Below, one piece after another: positions 56,075 through 64,000 of a stretch of DNA of 64,000 bases. The first letter of the stretch is position 1, and the number at the start of each line of letters is the position of its first letter. A program made the position numbers and the translations under genes. Location: contig NZ_SRZY01000023.1 of the NCBI RefSeq assembly GCF_006476045.1, positions 372,001 to 436,000 on the forward strand, given 5' to 3'. The DNA comes from Sphingobacterium lumbrici (GTDB lineage: Bacteria; Bacteroidota; Bacteroidia; Sphingobacteriales; Sphingobacteriaceae). Under the pieces are notes generated by a model that made no database searches, was not told the DNA's origin, and saw nothing but the letters and a program-made list of their open reading frames with translations.

Positions 56075-57154
56075 ATGCTAAAAAAAAACTCATCCTTTAA
56101 CGATTTCGCAATTATCCTTACCTGGCCGGATGCCACTATAAGGGGAGACGAAAAATGGATGATGTTTTTTAAGAAAGTCGGGATTGTCAAAAATTTAAAT
56201 TTTAAAGTCGGCCATACCGGCATAGTGATCATAAATCACAAAAACGGTGAAATGTTGTTTTACGATTTTGGGCGCTACATCACTCCAAGAGGATATGGAA
56301 GAGCACGATCCAAATTTTCTGATCCGCGGTTGGAAATAAAAATCAAGGCAACGGTTCAACACAATGAGATCATAAATCTATCTGAAATTATTAATCATTT
56401 TGAAGAGCTTAAACCGGCAATGTATGGCGAAGGAAGAGTTTATTTTTCTGTAGTAGAAAACGTTGATTTCCACTTAGCGAAAAAATATGGTGACACCTGC
56501 GTTGAACAAGGAACTTACCCTTACGGTGCTGTAGCTAAGGACAACAACAACTGTTCTCGTTTCATCACCCGAATGCTTCTGAAAGCTTCTTCGAAGTATC
56601 ATTTTTGGCATGGAATTAACATTCCGGAAACCATAAAAGCCAGCCCGATAAGCAATGTAGTGAATACAGCTAAAGATGGCATGATACATTCTTTTGCTCC
56701 TAAAGAAGGGCTAAAAAGTTTTAAAATGAACCGCTGGCAATCGTTCTGGTTTTTAGTCAAGCAATTACGTGATAATGTATACCGCAACAAGGCAAACCTT
56801 CTGCCTAATGATCAAATAATTGGAGCGGTAGATTTCAGATCAAAACCGATTGTGATCCCCAAAGATGCTATGTATCTGGGCGGTGTCGGGGACGGCGCAT
56901 GGTATTCCATAAAGCCTATCGATAAAAACAAGCTCACGATTAAGCGCTACACCTCATTAGGTGAGCTGGAATATATTGTGATTGGCAAAAAAGAGGAAGC
57001 TATTGATTTCAGCAAACCCTGGAAAGTTGCTTATGACAGTCATTTGCTATTCACTCATATTGAACAGGGAGGAATCAAATATAAAATCCATCATGTAGAA
57101 CGGGTTCTTATTACGGATCAGATGTATAAAGACGCGACAGAATTATATGCCTAA
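56075..57154 (+). CDS. Protein resembling a permuted NlpC/P60 (papain-like) peptidase, unknown role
   Basis: 359 residues, no signal peptide. FKVGHTGIVIINHKNGEMLF at about 45-64 offers a His in an HTG segment. DNNNCSRFITRMLLKASSKY (about 150-170) offers a Cys in an NNCSRF segment. In permuted papain-like families (YiiX/LRAT type) the His precedes the Cys in just this NC-S-x-F setting. FYDFGRYITPRGYGRARS and TIKRYTSLGELEYIVIGKKE are not recognised. This could be a peptidase, amidase or acyltransferase. Its last bases overlap the end of ung by 4, tail to tail. Confidence 0.6.
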   Translation: MLKKNSSFNDFAIILTWPDATIRGDEKWMMFFKKVGIVKNLNFKVGHTGIVIINHKNGEMLFYDFGRYITPRGYGRARSKFSDPRLEIKIKATVQHNEIINLSEIINHFEELKPAMYGEGRVYFSVVENVDFHLAKKYGDTCVEQGTYPYGAVAKDNNNCSRFITRMLLKASSKYHFWHGINIPETIKASPISNVVNTAKDGMIHSFAPKEGLKSFKMNRWQSFWFLVKQLRDNVYRNKANLLPNDQIIGAVDFRSKPIVIPKDAMYLGGVGDGAWYSIKPIDKNKLTIKRYTSLGELEYIVIGKKEEAIDFSKPWKVAYDSHLLFTHIEQGGIKYKIHHVERVLITDQMYKDATELYA

Positions 57155-57825
57155 CCAATCTGCCAATTTATCGGCTCCTTTCCCTGTTTAATAAGGTATG
57201 TATTCGCTTTCGAAAAATGCTTACAGCCTGCGAAACCGCGATAGACAGACAAGGGTGATGGATGTGCAGATTTTAGAATAAGATGTTTTGATGAATCAAT
57301 GAATACACTTTTCTTTTGAGCGTACGAACCCCAAAGCAAAAAGATGACCCCTTCCCGCTCTTCGGCAATTTTCTTAATTATTGAATCCGTAAACTCCTCC
57401 CAACCCATTTTTTGATGAGAAGCTGCTTGGTGCCCCCGGACGGTCAGGGTTGCATTCAACAATAGAACACCCTGCTGAGCCCAACTGGTTAAATCCCCCG
57501 CAGTGGGATAACGAAACCCCGGAATATCAGAAACCAATTCCGTAAAAATATTCTTAAGTGATGGAGGAAAAGGAATTCCGACAGGTACAGAAAACGACAA
57601 ACCGTGGGCCTGTCCATCGTTGTGATAAGGATCCTGTCCTAATATCACTACTTTGACATCCTGAAACCCGGTAAGTTTGAACGCGTTAAAAACAAGCTCT
57701 TCAGGAGGAAAAACTTTATATTGCCTACGCTCTTGCTGAACAAAGTGAGATAATCTTTTCACATATTCTTGCGCAAATAAAGGCTTCAATATTGGGCTCC
57801 AACTTTCGTGATATTTCGTATTCAT
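57151..57825 (-). CDS. ung: Uracil-DNA glycosylase
   Basis: 224 residues from the ATG at 57825 (MNTKYHESWSPILKPLF); an upstream in-frame start is less likely. VVILGQDPYHNDGQAHGLSF has the catalytic aspartate in GQDPYH. LLNATLTVRGHQAASHQKMG, VIFLLWGSYAQKKSVFID and LKSAHPSPLSVYRGFAG (HPSPLS loop) complete the family 1 signature. Removes uracil from DNA. Complete. Confidence 0.97.
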   Translation of the reverse strand: MNTKYHESWSPILKPLFAQEYVKRLSHFVQQERRQYKVFPPEELVFNAFKLTGFQDVKVVILGQDPYHNDGQAHGLSFSVPVGIPFPPSLKNIFTELVSDIPGFRYPTAGDLTSWAQQGVLLLNATLTVRGHQAASHQKMGWEEFTDSIIKKIAEEREGVIFLLWGSYAQKKSVFIDSSKHLILKSAHPSPLSVYRGFAGCKHFSKANTYLIKQGKEPINWQIG

Positions 57826-58022
57826 ATTCTCAAACTTAGATAAATTTGCATTTACATACAATTATAATTACAAAGAACAAAAATGCAAATTTATCGGTCT
57901 CTCCTCTGCTCCTAATAATTTATTTATAGAGGAAAAATACAATTTTACATATTTATCACCCAAACATGTTGGATAACTTCGTAATTTAGTGGATATTTGT
58001 ATCTAAATTTAGAAAAAGAGAG

Positions 58023-58565
58023 ATGTCAAATTTAGTACGCATAATAATTAGTAGTCTTTTGTTGGTTGGAACCATTGCTTTGTTTTGGTTTGGTCATTGG
58101 GGATGGGGTATTTTAGGGATACTAGTTACTATCCTGGCTTGGGTAACTGTTTTTTTTAATGAAAACATGCTTATTGCACAATGGTATTTTCGGAAACAAA
58201 ATATCGCTAGTGCAGAGAAGTGGTTGAATAATATTAAAGATTATGAAAAGCAGCTCATTTCTGCTCAACAGGGCTATTATCATTTGCTATTAGGTCTTAT
58301 CGAGTCTCAGCGGGCACCTATGCAATCCGAGAAATTCTTCAAAAAAGCGTTGACTTTGGGGTTACACATGGATCATAACATTGCATTGGCAAAATTGAGT
58401 TTAGCGGGTGTAATGATGGCCAAACGGAACAAAAGGGAAGCTGAAAAATTATTACAGGAGGCTAAAAAGGCAGATAAAAACAAATTGCTGGCCGATCAGA
58501 TCAAGATGATGAAGGAACAGATGGCAATGATGGACAAACAACAGGTCAGGAGGTATTCAAGATAA
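58023..58565 (+). CDS. Small membrane protein with TPR-like tail
   Basis: 180 residues. Two hydrophobic segments at about 5-23 and 27-45, then a cytoplasmic helical tail with repeats (NIASAEKWLNNIKDYEKQLI, QQGYYHLLLGLIESQRAPMQ, SEKFFKKALTLGLHMDHNIA) resembling TPRs. I do not recognise a family. Single gene with its own terminator. Confidence 0.8.
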   Translation: MSNLVRIIISSLLLVGTIALFWFGHWGWGILGILVTILAWVTVFFNENMLIAQWYFRKQNIASAEKWLNNIKDYEKQLISAQQGYYHLLLGLIESQRAPMQSEKFFKKALTLGLHMDHNIALAKLSLAGVMMAKRNKREAEKLLQEAKKADKNKLLADQIKMMKEQMAMMDKQQVRRYSR

Positions 58566-58569
58566 AATT

Positions 58570-58597
58570 AAGGCTAACGGAATGGTTAGCCTTTTTT
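58570..58597 (+). terminator. Terminator
   Basis: Stem AAGGCTAAC / GTTAGCCTT with loop GGAATG and a T-run, 5 bases after the stop of the membrane protein gene. Confidence 0.88.
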
Positions 58598-59059
58598 ATT
58601 GTATATCAAATCTACTGTCTTTTCTAAATATTTACCTTCTTCCTTACTATCCTCAAATACCAGCTTCAGATGTGTGGGTTTCCCCCGATCCTGAGCCCAA
58701 TTTGCAACCTTAATTTGAAAAGGTACAGGAACATCCTCTTCCATAAAATAATGAAGATAATTTTGACGATGTGCCAATAAGACAAGTACTTTCCCCATCT
58801 TGATGCTATCGTATAAATGGTAGTTACCTGTCGAATCGCCGATTTGTGTCGCATAGGTGTTCAACTTAAGCTCCCGCGGATTCCGCTTATACGATATCAG
58901 AAACAGCTCAACGGTAGCAGTATCCCCTTTTACTGAAAGTGTAACATCTTTTACATCTACCTGAATTTCATCGACTAGTATCGCAGTCGTGTCTATTTCC
59001 TGTGCGAACGTAAAATGGGTGAATAATATAAAAAACAATCCGAAAAGTATCTTGTTCAT
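58586..59059 (-). CDS. Secreted hypothetical protein
   Basis: 157 residues with a signal peptide (about 1-19, ending TFAQ). Beta-strand-rich: ILVDEIQVDVKDVTLSVKGD, TATVELFLISYKRNPRELKL, HLKLVFEDSKEEGKYLEKTV. This looks like an immunoglobulin-like or lipocalin-like periplasmic fold. No family recognised. It is 7 bases from the DUF4293 gene and probably co-transcribed. Confidence 0.78.
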   Translation of the reverse strand: MNKILFGLFFILFTHFTFAQEIDTTAILVDEIQVDVKDVTLSVKGDTATVELFLISYKRNPRELKLNTYATQIGDSTGNYHLYDSIKMGKVLVLLAHRQNYLHYFMEEDVPVPFQIKVANWAQDRGKPTHLKLVFEDSKEEGKYLEKTVDLIYNKKG

Positions 59060-59066
59060 CTCCTTA

Positions 59067-59540
59067 CTACCTTAAACGATCCGCCGATTTGATAATTTTT
59101 TCATCCTTACGAATGCCGCCAACTGCCATTCCCAAAAGTATAACCGCTATCGGCAGCAAGAAAAATCCAATACCAATATTATGAGCTCCAATGGATTGTG
59201 AAGTCGGATAAAGCGTATTATTCGCCGTCACGATAAGCCAAACGCCAAATAAAACGATCAACAACATTTCTATTAAAACCAACAATACCTGACGTTTTCT
59301 ATTTTTAAACTGGAAAATAATATAAAGAGGAAACAGCCCTAAAAATATCGTTACAATCATCTGTAGTATATTCGACTGTTGTTTTATAGACTCCCCATTT
59401 ACAGCGCTATAGGCCCCCGTTACATATAATTTTTTTCCTAAACCTACTAAATCGTTGTAATTTAAATAGGGGAATAAAAATAGACTAAAAATGACAATGC
59501 TAGCTAATAGTAACCATATTGTTTGAATGCGTTGTATCAT
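59067..59540 (-). CDS. DUF4293-type membrane protein
   Basis: 157 residues with four membrane segments. MIQRIQTIWLLLASIVIFSL is the start of DUF4293 proteins, which are confined to this phylum. Function unknown. It heads a two-gene unit with the secreted protein downstream. Confidence 0.82.
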   Translation of the reverse strand: MIQRIQTIWLLLASIVIFSLFLFPYLNYNDLVGLGKKLYVTGAYSAVNGESIKQQSNILQMIVTIFLGLFPLYIIFQFKNRKRQVLLVLIEMLLIVLFGVWLIVTANNTLYPTSQSIGAHNIGIGFFLLPIAVILLGMAVGGIRKDEKIIKSADRLR

Positions 59541-59777
59541 AAAATATCGTTTTTTTTAATTGACAACAAACTTAGATAACTTGTCGTTTAAATGCAAGTT
59601 ATCGGCCTCTCATCTGCTGTTAATAACATACTTTGTACATGGAATATAGTATAAACACGAAAAAGACGATTTAGTTTATCATCACTTCAACCTCGATATT
59701 CTAAATCATACGCTCATCGTCATTTTTCGTGTTTTAGAACTTTTAGGTTTACGGCCATTTTAGTGCATTACTAATTT

Positions 59778-60563
59778 ATGTACCTTTGCCCAGTGAAAGG
59801 TACAAAACGCTTTTTTTTAGAAATTGCTTACGACGGTACAGCATATCATGGCTGGCAAATACAGCCTAATGCCGTATCAGTACAGGAAAAACTAAACCTT
59901 GCTTTACAGACTTTATTACGTACCGAAGTGGAAACTCTTGGTGCGGGACGGACCGACACCGGCGTACATGCGAAGCAACTCTATGTCCACTTTGACAGTG
60001 ATAACATATTACTTATAAATAGTCCCGACCGATTCGTGCATTCACTGAATGCCCTACTCCCGTTCGATATTTCCGTAATACGCCTTTTGGAGGTAGAGGC
60101 ATCATCACATGCTCGCTTCGATGCAACCGAACGGTCGTATGAATATCATATTCATTTTACAAAAGATCCTTTTTTAGTCAATAAATCATGGCAGTTCCGA
60201 GACCGATTGGATGTACCACGCATGAATGAGGCGGCTAAGCTGTTATTGGGAAAAAAGGATTTTGGCTGTTTTAGCAAATCGAACACGCAGGTATTCACAA
60301 ATATCTGTACGATAACAGAAGCCAAATGGGTAGAGGTAGCGGAAAAATTAGTTTTCCATATTACAGCAGACCGATTTTTGCGCAATATGGTACGTGCTAT
60401 TGTCGGAACATTGCTAGAAGTCGGTGCCAAAGGGAAACCCATATCTTATATCGACGAGGTACTCGCCAGTCAAGACCGTTCAAAAGCCGGCACCTCAGTT
60501 CCAGCACATGGATTGTACCTTACTAAGGTAAAATATCCTTATATTGACCCAATTAAAGAATAA
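59778..60563 (+). CDS. truA: tRNA pseudouridine synthase A
   Basis: 261 residues from the ATG at 59778. FFLEIAYDGTAYHGWQIQ opens the domain and AGRTDTGVHAKQLYVHFDS holds the catalytic aspartate (RTDTGVHA). SYEYHIHFTK and FLRNMVRAIVGTLLEVGAKG are family marks. Modifies U38-40 of tRNA. A GTG at 59793 may be the true start, because the -7 box TACCTTTG (59781-59788) lies inside the first codons. Confidence 0.95.
   Translation: MYLCPVKGTKRFFLEIAYDGTAYHGWQIQPNAVSVQEKLNLALQTLLRTEVETLGAGRTDTGVHAKQLYVHFDSDNILLINSPDRFVHSLNALLPFDISVIRLLEVEASSHARFDATERSYEYHIHFTKDPFLVNKSWQFRDRLDVPRMNEAAKLLLGKKDFGCFSKSNTQVFTNICTITEAKWVEVAEKLVFHITADRFLRNMVRAIVGTLLEVGAKGKPISYIDEVLASQDRSKAGTSVPAHGLYLTKVKYPYIDPIKE
59781..59788 (+). 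promoter_or_regulatory. -7 box overlapping the truA start
   Basis: TACCTTTG fits TAnnTTTG, with TTTA about 18 bases upstream as a weak -33. Transcription would start about 59793, giving a leaderless message that begins near the GTG. This conflicts with use of the ATG at 59778. Confidence 0.5.
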
Positions 60564-60565
60564 CA

Positions 60566-62329
60566 TTGAAAGGAAAAAAGATAGTAGGAAAAACGTACGA
60601 CGGCAGATTGATAAGTCGGTTAACGAAATACATGCAGCCGTATCGCAGTATATTTTGGGTATCCGTTATATTGACCATATTATTGGCTGCGGTTGCCCCG
60701 GCTCTTCCTCTCCTGATAGAACATACGTTGGATCGTTATATTTTGTCGGCCAACTATACCGGTTTGACCACGATGCTGATCGTCATGATGCTTTTGCTCA
60801 TCGCACAGACCGTTATACGTTATTTTCATACATTAATGACCAATACGTTAGGCCAATCGGTCATTCGTGACATTCGGATTCAGGTATTTAATCACATTAC
60901 CAACCTCCGATTAAAATATTTTGACAATACACCTATAGGGAGATTGATTACGCGTACAATTTCCGATCTAGAAACTATATCCAATATTTTTTCCGAAGGG
61001 TTAATCCAGATTATAGGCGACTTGCTACAATTGGTTGTCATTCTGGGCGTCATGTTTTATACCGACTGGTGTCTTACTTTAATTGTACTGATCCCTATGC
61101 CACTGATGATCGCGGCAACGTACGTCTTCAAGGAAGCTATGAAATCGGCTTTTCAATCTGTAAGGCTTTGGGTCTCGAACCTCAACACATTTCTGCAAGA
61201 ACATATTTCGGGAATGGGTATCATTCAATATTTTGCGAGAGAAGAGCAAGAGATCCGAAAATTCAAGGCCATCAACAAGGAGCATCGAAATGCGCATATT
61301 CGTGCCAATTGGTACTTTTCGATATTTTTCCCGGTTTTAGAGATTATCATAGCAATCGCAACAGGTCTATTGGTATGGTACGGATCGAAACAAATCTTGG
61401 GCGATGTTATATCGCCAGGAGTCGTAGTTGCCTTTCTGATGTACATCAATATGATTTTTAGACCCATCCGTGAGCTTATTGATAAGTTTAATACACTTCA
61501 AATGGGAATGGTCTCTGCAGAGCGGATATTTGAAGTATTAGACACCGATGAATCTACTCCCAATGAAGGAACGTACAAATCCGAACAGATCCGTGGTGAG
61601 ATTGAATTTAAAAATGTGTGGTTTGCGTACAACGATGAAACATGGATATTAAAAGATGTAAACTTTAAAGTACGCGCCGGAGAGACCTTAGCACTTGTCG
61701 GTGCCACGGGAGCAGGCAAATCCTCAACCATAAATATTTTAAGCCGTTCTTATGAAATTCAAAAAGGGGAAATCCTTTTGGATGGTGTAGATATCCGCAG
61801 ATACGATTTAAACTTTTTGCGCAAAACTATTGCTACGGTACTGCAAGATGTATTTCTATTCTCGGATACGGTGTTGAATAATATTACATTACGTGACCCT
61901 GCCATTCAAAAAACAGATGTTATAGATGCGGCAAAAAAAGTTGGAGCACATGATTTTATTATGCGCCTTCCAAATGATTTCAACTATGAAGTGCAAGAGC
62001 GCGGAGCGACGCTTTCTGCCGGACAAGCCCAACTGGTATCCTTCATCCGTGCGCTAGTGCATGATCCGAAAATATTAATTCTCGATGAAGCGACCTCTTC
62101 TATTGATACGGAGACCGAACAACTCATTCAGTCTGCGATTGATAATTTAATGGAAGGAAGAACGGCAATTGTTATCGCCCATCGGTTATCTACCATTCAA
62201 AAAGCAGATAAAATTATCGTACTCGATAAAGGAGAAATTAAGGAAATGGGATCGCATCAGGAACTTCTTACCCTAGACGGGCACTACAAAAAACTGTATG
62301 ACCTACAGTTCAATTCGATTGGTATTTAA
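60566..62329 (+). CDS. MsbA-like ABC exporter (fused permease and ATPase)
   Basis: 587 residues. The start is TTG at 60566, because family similarity (YDGRLISRLTKYMQPYRSIF) begins too soon after the stop of truA for another codon. Six membrane segments fill 1-310, with the exporter loops DNTPIGRLITRTISDLETIS and VSAERIFEVLD. The ATPase has LVGATGAGKSSTINIL, LSAGQAQLVSFIRALVHD (signature ASAGQ type), LILDEATSSID and AHRLSTIQ. Exports lipid or drug; substrate unknown. It begins two bases after truA. Confidence 0.94.
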   Translation: MKGKKIVGKTYDGRLISRLTKYMQPYRSIFWVSVILTILLAAVAPALPLLIEHTLDRYILSANYTGLTTMLIVMMLLLIAQTVIRYFHTLMTNTLGQSVIRDIRIQVFNHITNLRLKYFDNTPIGRLITRTISDLETISNIFSEGLIQIIGDLLQLVVILGVMFYTDWCLTLIVLIPMPLMIAATYVFKEAMKSAFQSVRLWVSNLNTFLQEHISGMGIIQYFAREEQEIRKFKAINKEHRNAHIRANWYFSIFFPVLEIIIAIATGLLVWYGSKQILGDVISPGVVVAFLMYINMIFRPIRELIDKFNTLQMGMVSAERIFEVLDTDESTPNEGTYKSEQIRGEIEFKNVWFAYNDETWILKDVNFKVRAGETLALVGATGAGKSSTINILSRSYEIQKGEILLDGVDIRRYDLNFLRKTIATVLQDVFLFSDTVLNNITLRDPAIQKTDVIDAAKKVGAHDFIMRLPNDFNYEVQERGATLSAGQAQLVSFIRALVHDPKILILDEATSSIDTETEQLIQSAIDNLMEGRTAIVIAHRLSTIQKADKIIVLDKGEIKEMGSHQELLTLDGHYKKLYDLQFNSIGI

Positions 62330-62462
62330 ACAAAAAAACAATCCCTCGCAGGGAAATCCATTGAGGGAATTGTCATTGAGAAGAGATACAACAAACTAGA
62401 AAATAGTGCCTAACCGGCTCGTCGCATTGGGAAAACGCACAAGCAGCTAGGACTTAATATTG

Positions 62463-62780
62463 TTAATTTATCAATTGATAAATTTCACGCATATAATAGG
62501 CCTCATTTAGTGATCCTGTGAAATCAGCCCATTCGTCTTCTGTGAACGTAAATAAAATTTCATATACCGGGGTAGTGAGCAGTAACCTAGAGTCTCCATC
62601 TGGAAATCTGACAAATTCTTCCGACCCTATTTTACTTCTTATCTCACCTAAGAAACTAGTATACTGATTGGCATTAAAAGTCAGCAGGAAAGAATTCTGC
62701 CATATATAATGACTTTGACATTGACTACAATAACTTATTGTTGTATTTCCTTTAGCACTTAATATAATGGACTGACACAT
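62463..62780 (-). CDS. Small hypothetical protein with one CxxC
   Basis: 105 residues. ISYCSQCQSHYIWQNSFLLT offers a CxxC that may be a zinc ribbon knuckle. LLLTTPVYEILFTFTEDEWA and FTGSLNEAYYMREIYQLIN follow. I do not recognise it; a small conserved Bacteroidota family is possible. It stands alone. Confidence 0.7.
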   Translation of the reverse strand: MCQSIILSAKGNTTISYCSQCQSHYIWQNSFLLTFNANQYTSFLGEIRSKIGSEEFVRFPDGDSRLLLTTPVYEILFTFTEDEWADFTGSLNEAYYMREIYQLIN

Positions 62781-62845
62781 ACTTTAATCTTATTTAGATC
62801 AAATATAAATAAGATTACTTAATATCCAAATTTTTATTAAACAAA

Positions 62846-62886
62846 AAAGCGCCTGACCATCCTTTTTAAAGATGGTCAGGCGCTTT
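62846..62886 (-). terminator. Terminator of the M3 peptidase gene
   Basis: A perfect stem AAAGCGCCTGACCATC / GATGGTCAGGCGCTTT with a 9-base loop, followed by T-rich sequence on the minus strand, 21 bases after the peptidase stop. Confidence 0.92.
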
Positions 62887-62906
62887 CCATTTTTCGAACA
62901 ATGCTT

Positions 62907-64000
62907 TTAGTTCAATCCTCTTTTCTTCATCAAGTGAATCGGGTCTGGGTCTGCCCCACGGAACGTGCGGTACATCTCTGCAGGATTACCTGTTCCCCCT
63001 CTTTCCAAAATACTTTTACGGAACGAGGCTGCAGTGCCTTGATCGTATAACCCTTTTTCCTTGAACGCTGCAAATGCATCAGAATCCAGTACTTCAGACC
63101 AAATATAACTATAGTAGCCTGCAGAGTATCCCCCTGAGAAAATGTGCTGAAAATAAGAACTTCTATAACGTGGAATAATTGCATCTATTAAGCCAATTTT
63201 TGCCATTGCATCTTTTTCAAAAGCATTTACTTCCGTAGTGATCGGGCTGGTAGTAGCGTGATAGTTCATATCCAACAGGGAAGCAGACAAATACTCTACT
63301 GTTGCGAATCCTTGATCAAACGTACCAGCTTTGTCCATTTTCGCGATCAATGAATCTGGGATGGCTTCACCTGTTTGATAATGCTTTGCATACGTTTTTA
63401 GTACTTCCGCATCAGCAGCCCAATTTTCCATGATTTGTGAAGGCAATTCTACAAAGTCACGCGGCACCGATGTTCCAGAAAGCGACTTATATTTAACATT
63501 GGACAATAAACCATGTAACGCATGGCCAAATTCGTGAAATAACGTACTTGCCTCATCAAATGTTAATAGTGCCGGTTGGTCTCCCACTGGTTTTGTAAAA
63601 TTACACACTATAGAAATTACGGGTGCTACACGCTGTCCTTCTTCTTTATACTGCTTGCGATAAGAAGTCATCCAAGCACCTCCCCGTTTTGATTCGCGTG
63701 GAAAAAAATCCGCAAATAGAAGCCCAAGGTGTGATCCGTCTTTATCTTTTACTTCGTAGACTTCGACCTCCGGATGATAGACCGGTACATTGTTCAATGC
63801 AACGAACGATAAGCCCCATAACTTGCTGGCAGTTGCAAATGCGCCTTCGCGTACTGCTGAAAGGCTAAAATACGGCTTGATTTCGGCTTCATTCAATGCA
63901 AAACGCTTAACCCTGATTTTTTCAGCATAATACCTCCAATCGTAAGGAGCAACCTTGAACGTATCTTTGGTGGCGTAGATTTCCTTTTGAATATCTTCAG
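62907..64000 (-). CDS. M3-family metallopeptidase (peptidyl-dipeptidase Dcp-like), 5' end outside window
   Basis: 364 C-terminal residues; the frame is open to the right-hand edge (IYATKDTFKVAPYDWRYYAE). Zinc protease motif TLFHEFGHALHGLLSNVKY, coded near 63509-63546, holds HEFGH, and SGGYSAGYYSYIWSEVLDSD is the M3 end region with YAAGYYSYIW-type substrate loop. The C-terminus KSILERGGTGNPAEMYRTF is that of Dcp/OligopeptidaseA. Cleaves dipeptides from peptides. Length and signal peptide cannot be judged. Confidence 0.95.
   Translation of the reverse strand, partial: EDIQKEIYATKDTFKVAPYDWRYYAEKIRVKRFALNEAEIKPYFSLSAVREGAFATASKLWGLSFVALNNVPVYHPEVEVYEVKDKDGSHLGLLFADFFPRESKRGGAWMTSYRKQYKEEGQRVAPVISIVCNFTKPVGDQPALLTFDEASTLFHEFGHALHGLLSNVKYKSLSGTSVPRDFVELPSQIMENWAADAEVLKTYAKHYQTGEAIPDSLIAKMDKAGTFDQGFATVEYLSASLLDMNYHATTSPITTEVNAFEKDAMAKIGLIDAIIPRYRSSYFQHIFSGGYSAGYYSYIWSEVLDSDAFAAFKEKGLYDQGTAASFRKSILERGGTGNPAEMYRTFRGADPDPIHLMKKRGLN

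Overview
The window looks like chromosome of a Bacteroidota, most likely a Sphingobacteriaceae member (Sphingobacterium or a close relative). Grounds: a SusC-type TonB receptor, promoters with the Bacteroidota -7 box TAnnTTTG, weak Shine-Dalgarno use, a periplasmic-propeller histidine kinase, a sufBCD operon without its usual partners, a DUF4293 protein and a 29-residue AURKAIP1/COX24-type ribosomal protein. The genus is inference; I could not search a database.

Layout. 1-6.1 kb is accessory DNA: the 5' part of a susC-like receptor, a palindrome-rich non-coding stretch, an XRE-type regulator followed by a DarT/DarG toxin-antitoxin pair, a 55-residue gene with a textbook promoter, and a decayed Rpn-type nuclease/transposase. 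6.1-15.3 kb holds an exopolysaccharide-type locus on the minus strand: TolC-like outer membrane protein, HlyD-like adaptor, TackOD1 zinc protein, processive family 2 glycosyltransferase and a large lipoprotein. Facing it are a lipoprotein and a TIM-barrel-like putative glycosidase. 15.8-18.7 kb carries a Gfo/Idh/MocA oxidoreductase and a double DUF1080 protein, a pair typical of 3-keto-glycoside breakdown. 18.7-19.8 kb is a gap with one gene remnant.

19.8-30.3 kb makes sugar-nucleotide precursors (rfbA, rfbD, rfbC, rfbB for dTDP-rhamnose; ugd for UDP-glucuronate). It also has a CpsB-type tyrosine phosphatase and a sensor operon (propeller histidine kinase, 7TM protein, LuxR-type response regulator). 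The promoters of the exopolysaccharide operon and of cpsB share a near-identical palindrome placed exactly 28 nt upstream of a TAnnTTTG box. This suggests both are controlled by the same activator, plausibly the LuxR-type regulator next to cpsB. I consider this the most interesting signal in the window.

30.6-64 kb is mostly housekeeping: typA, radA, xseA/xseB, a beta-lactamase-fold hydrolase carrying a GH3 C-terminal domain without the GH3 catalytic domain, a CotH-kinase protein, uvrA, an Rrf2 regulator, rng, the 29-residue ribosomal protein, a TPR protein, HU, a frameshifted outer membrane protein, a tricorn-like protease, an MFS transporter, sufBCD, an Lrp regulator, a permuted papain-fold-like protein, ung, truA, an MsbA-like ABC exporter and the C-terminal part of an M3 peptidase. 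No rRNA, tRNA, CRISPR array or intact insertion sequence was recognised.
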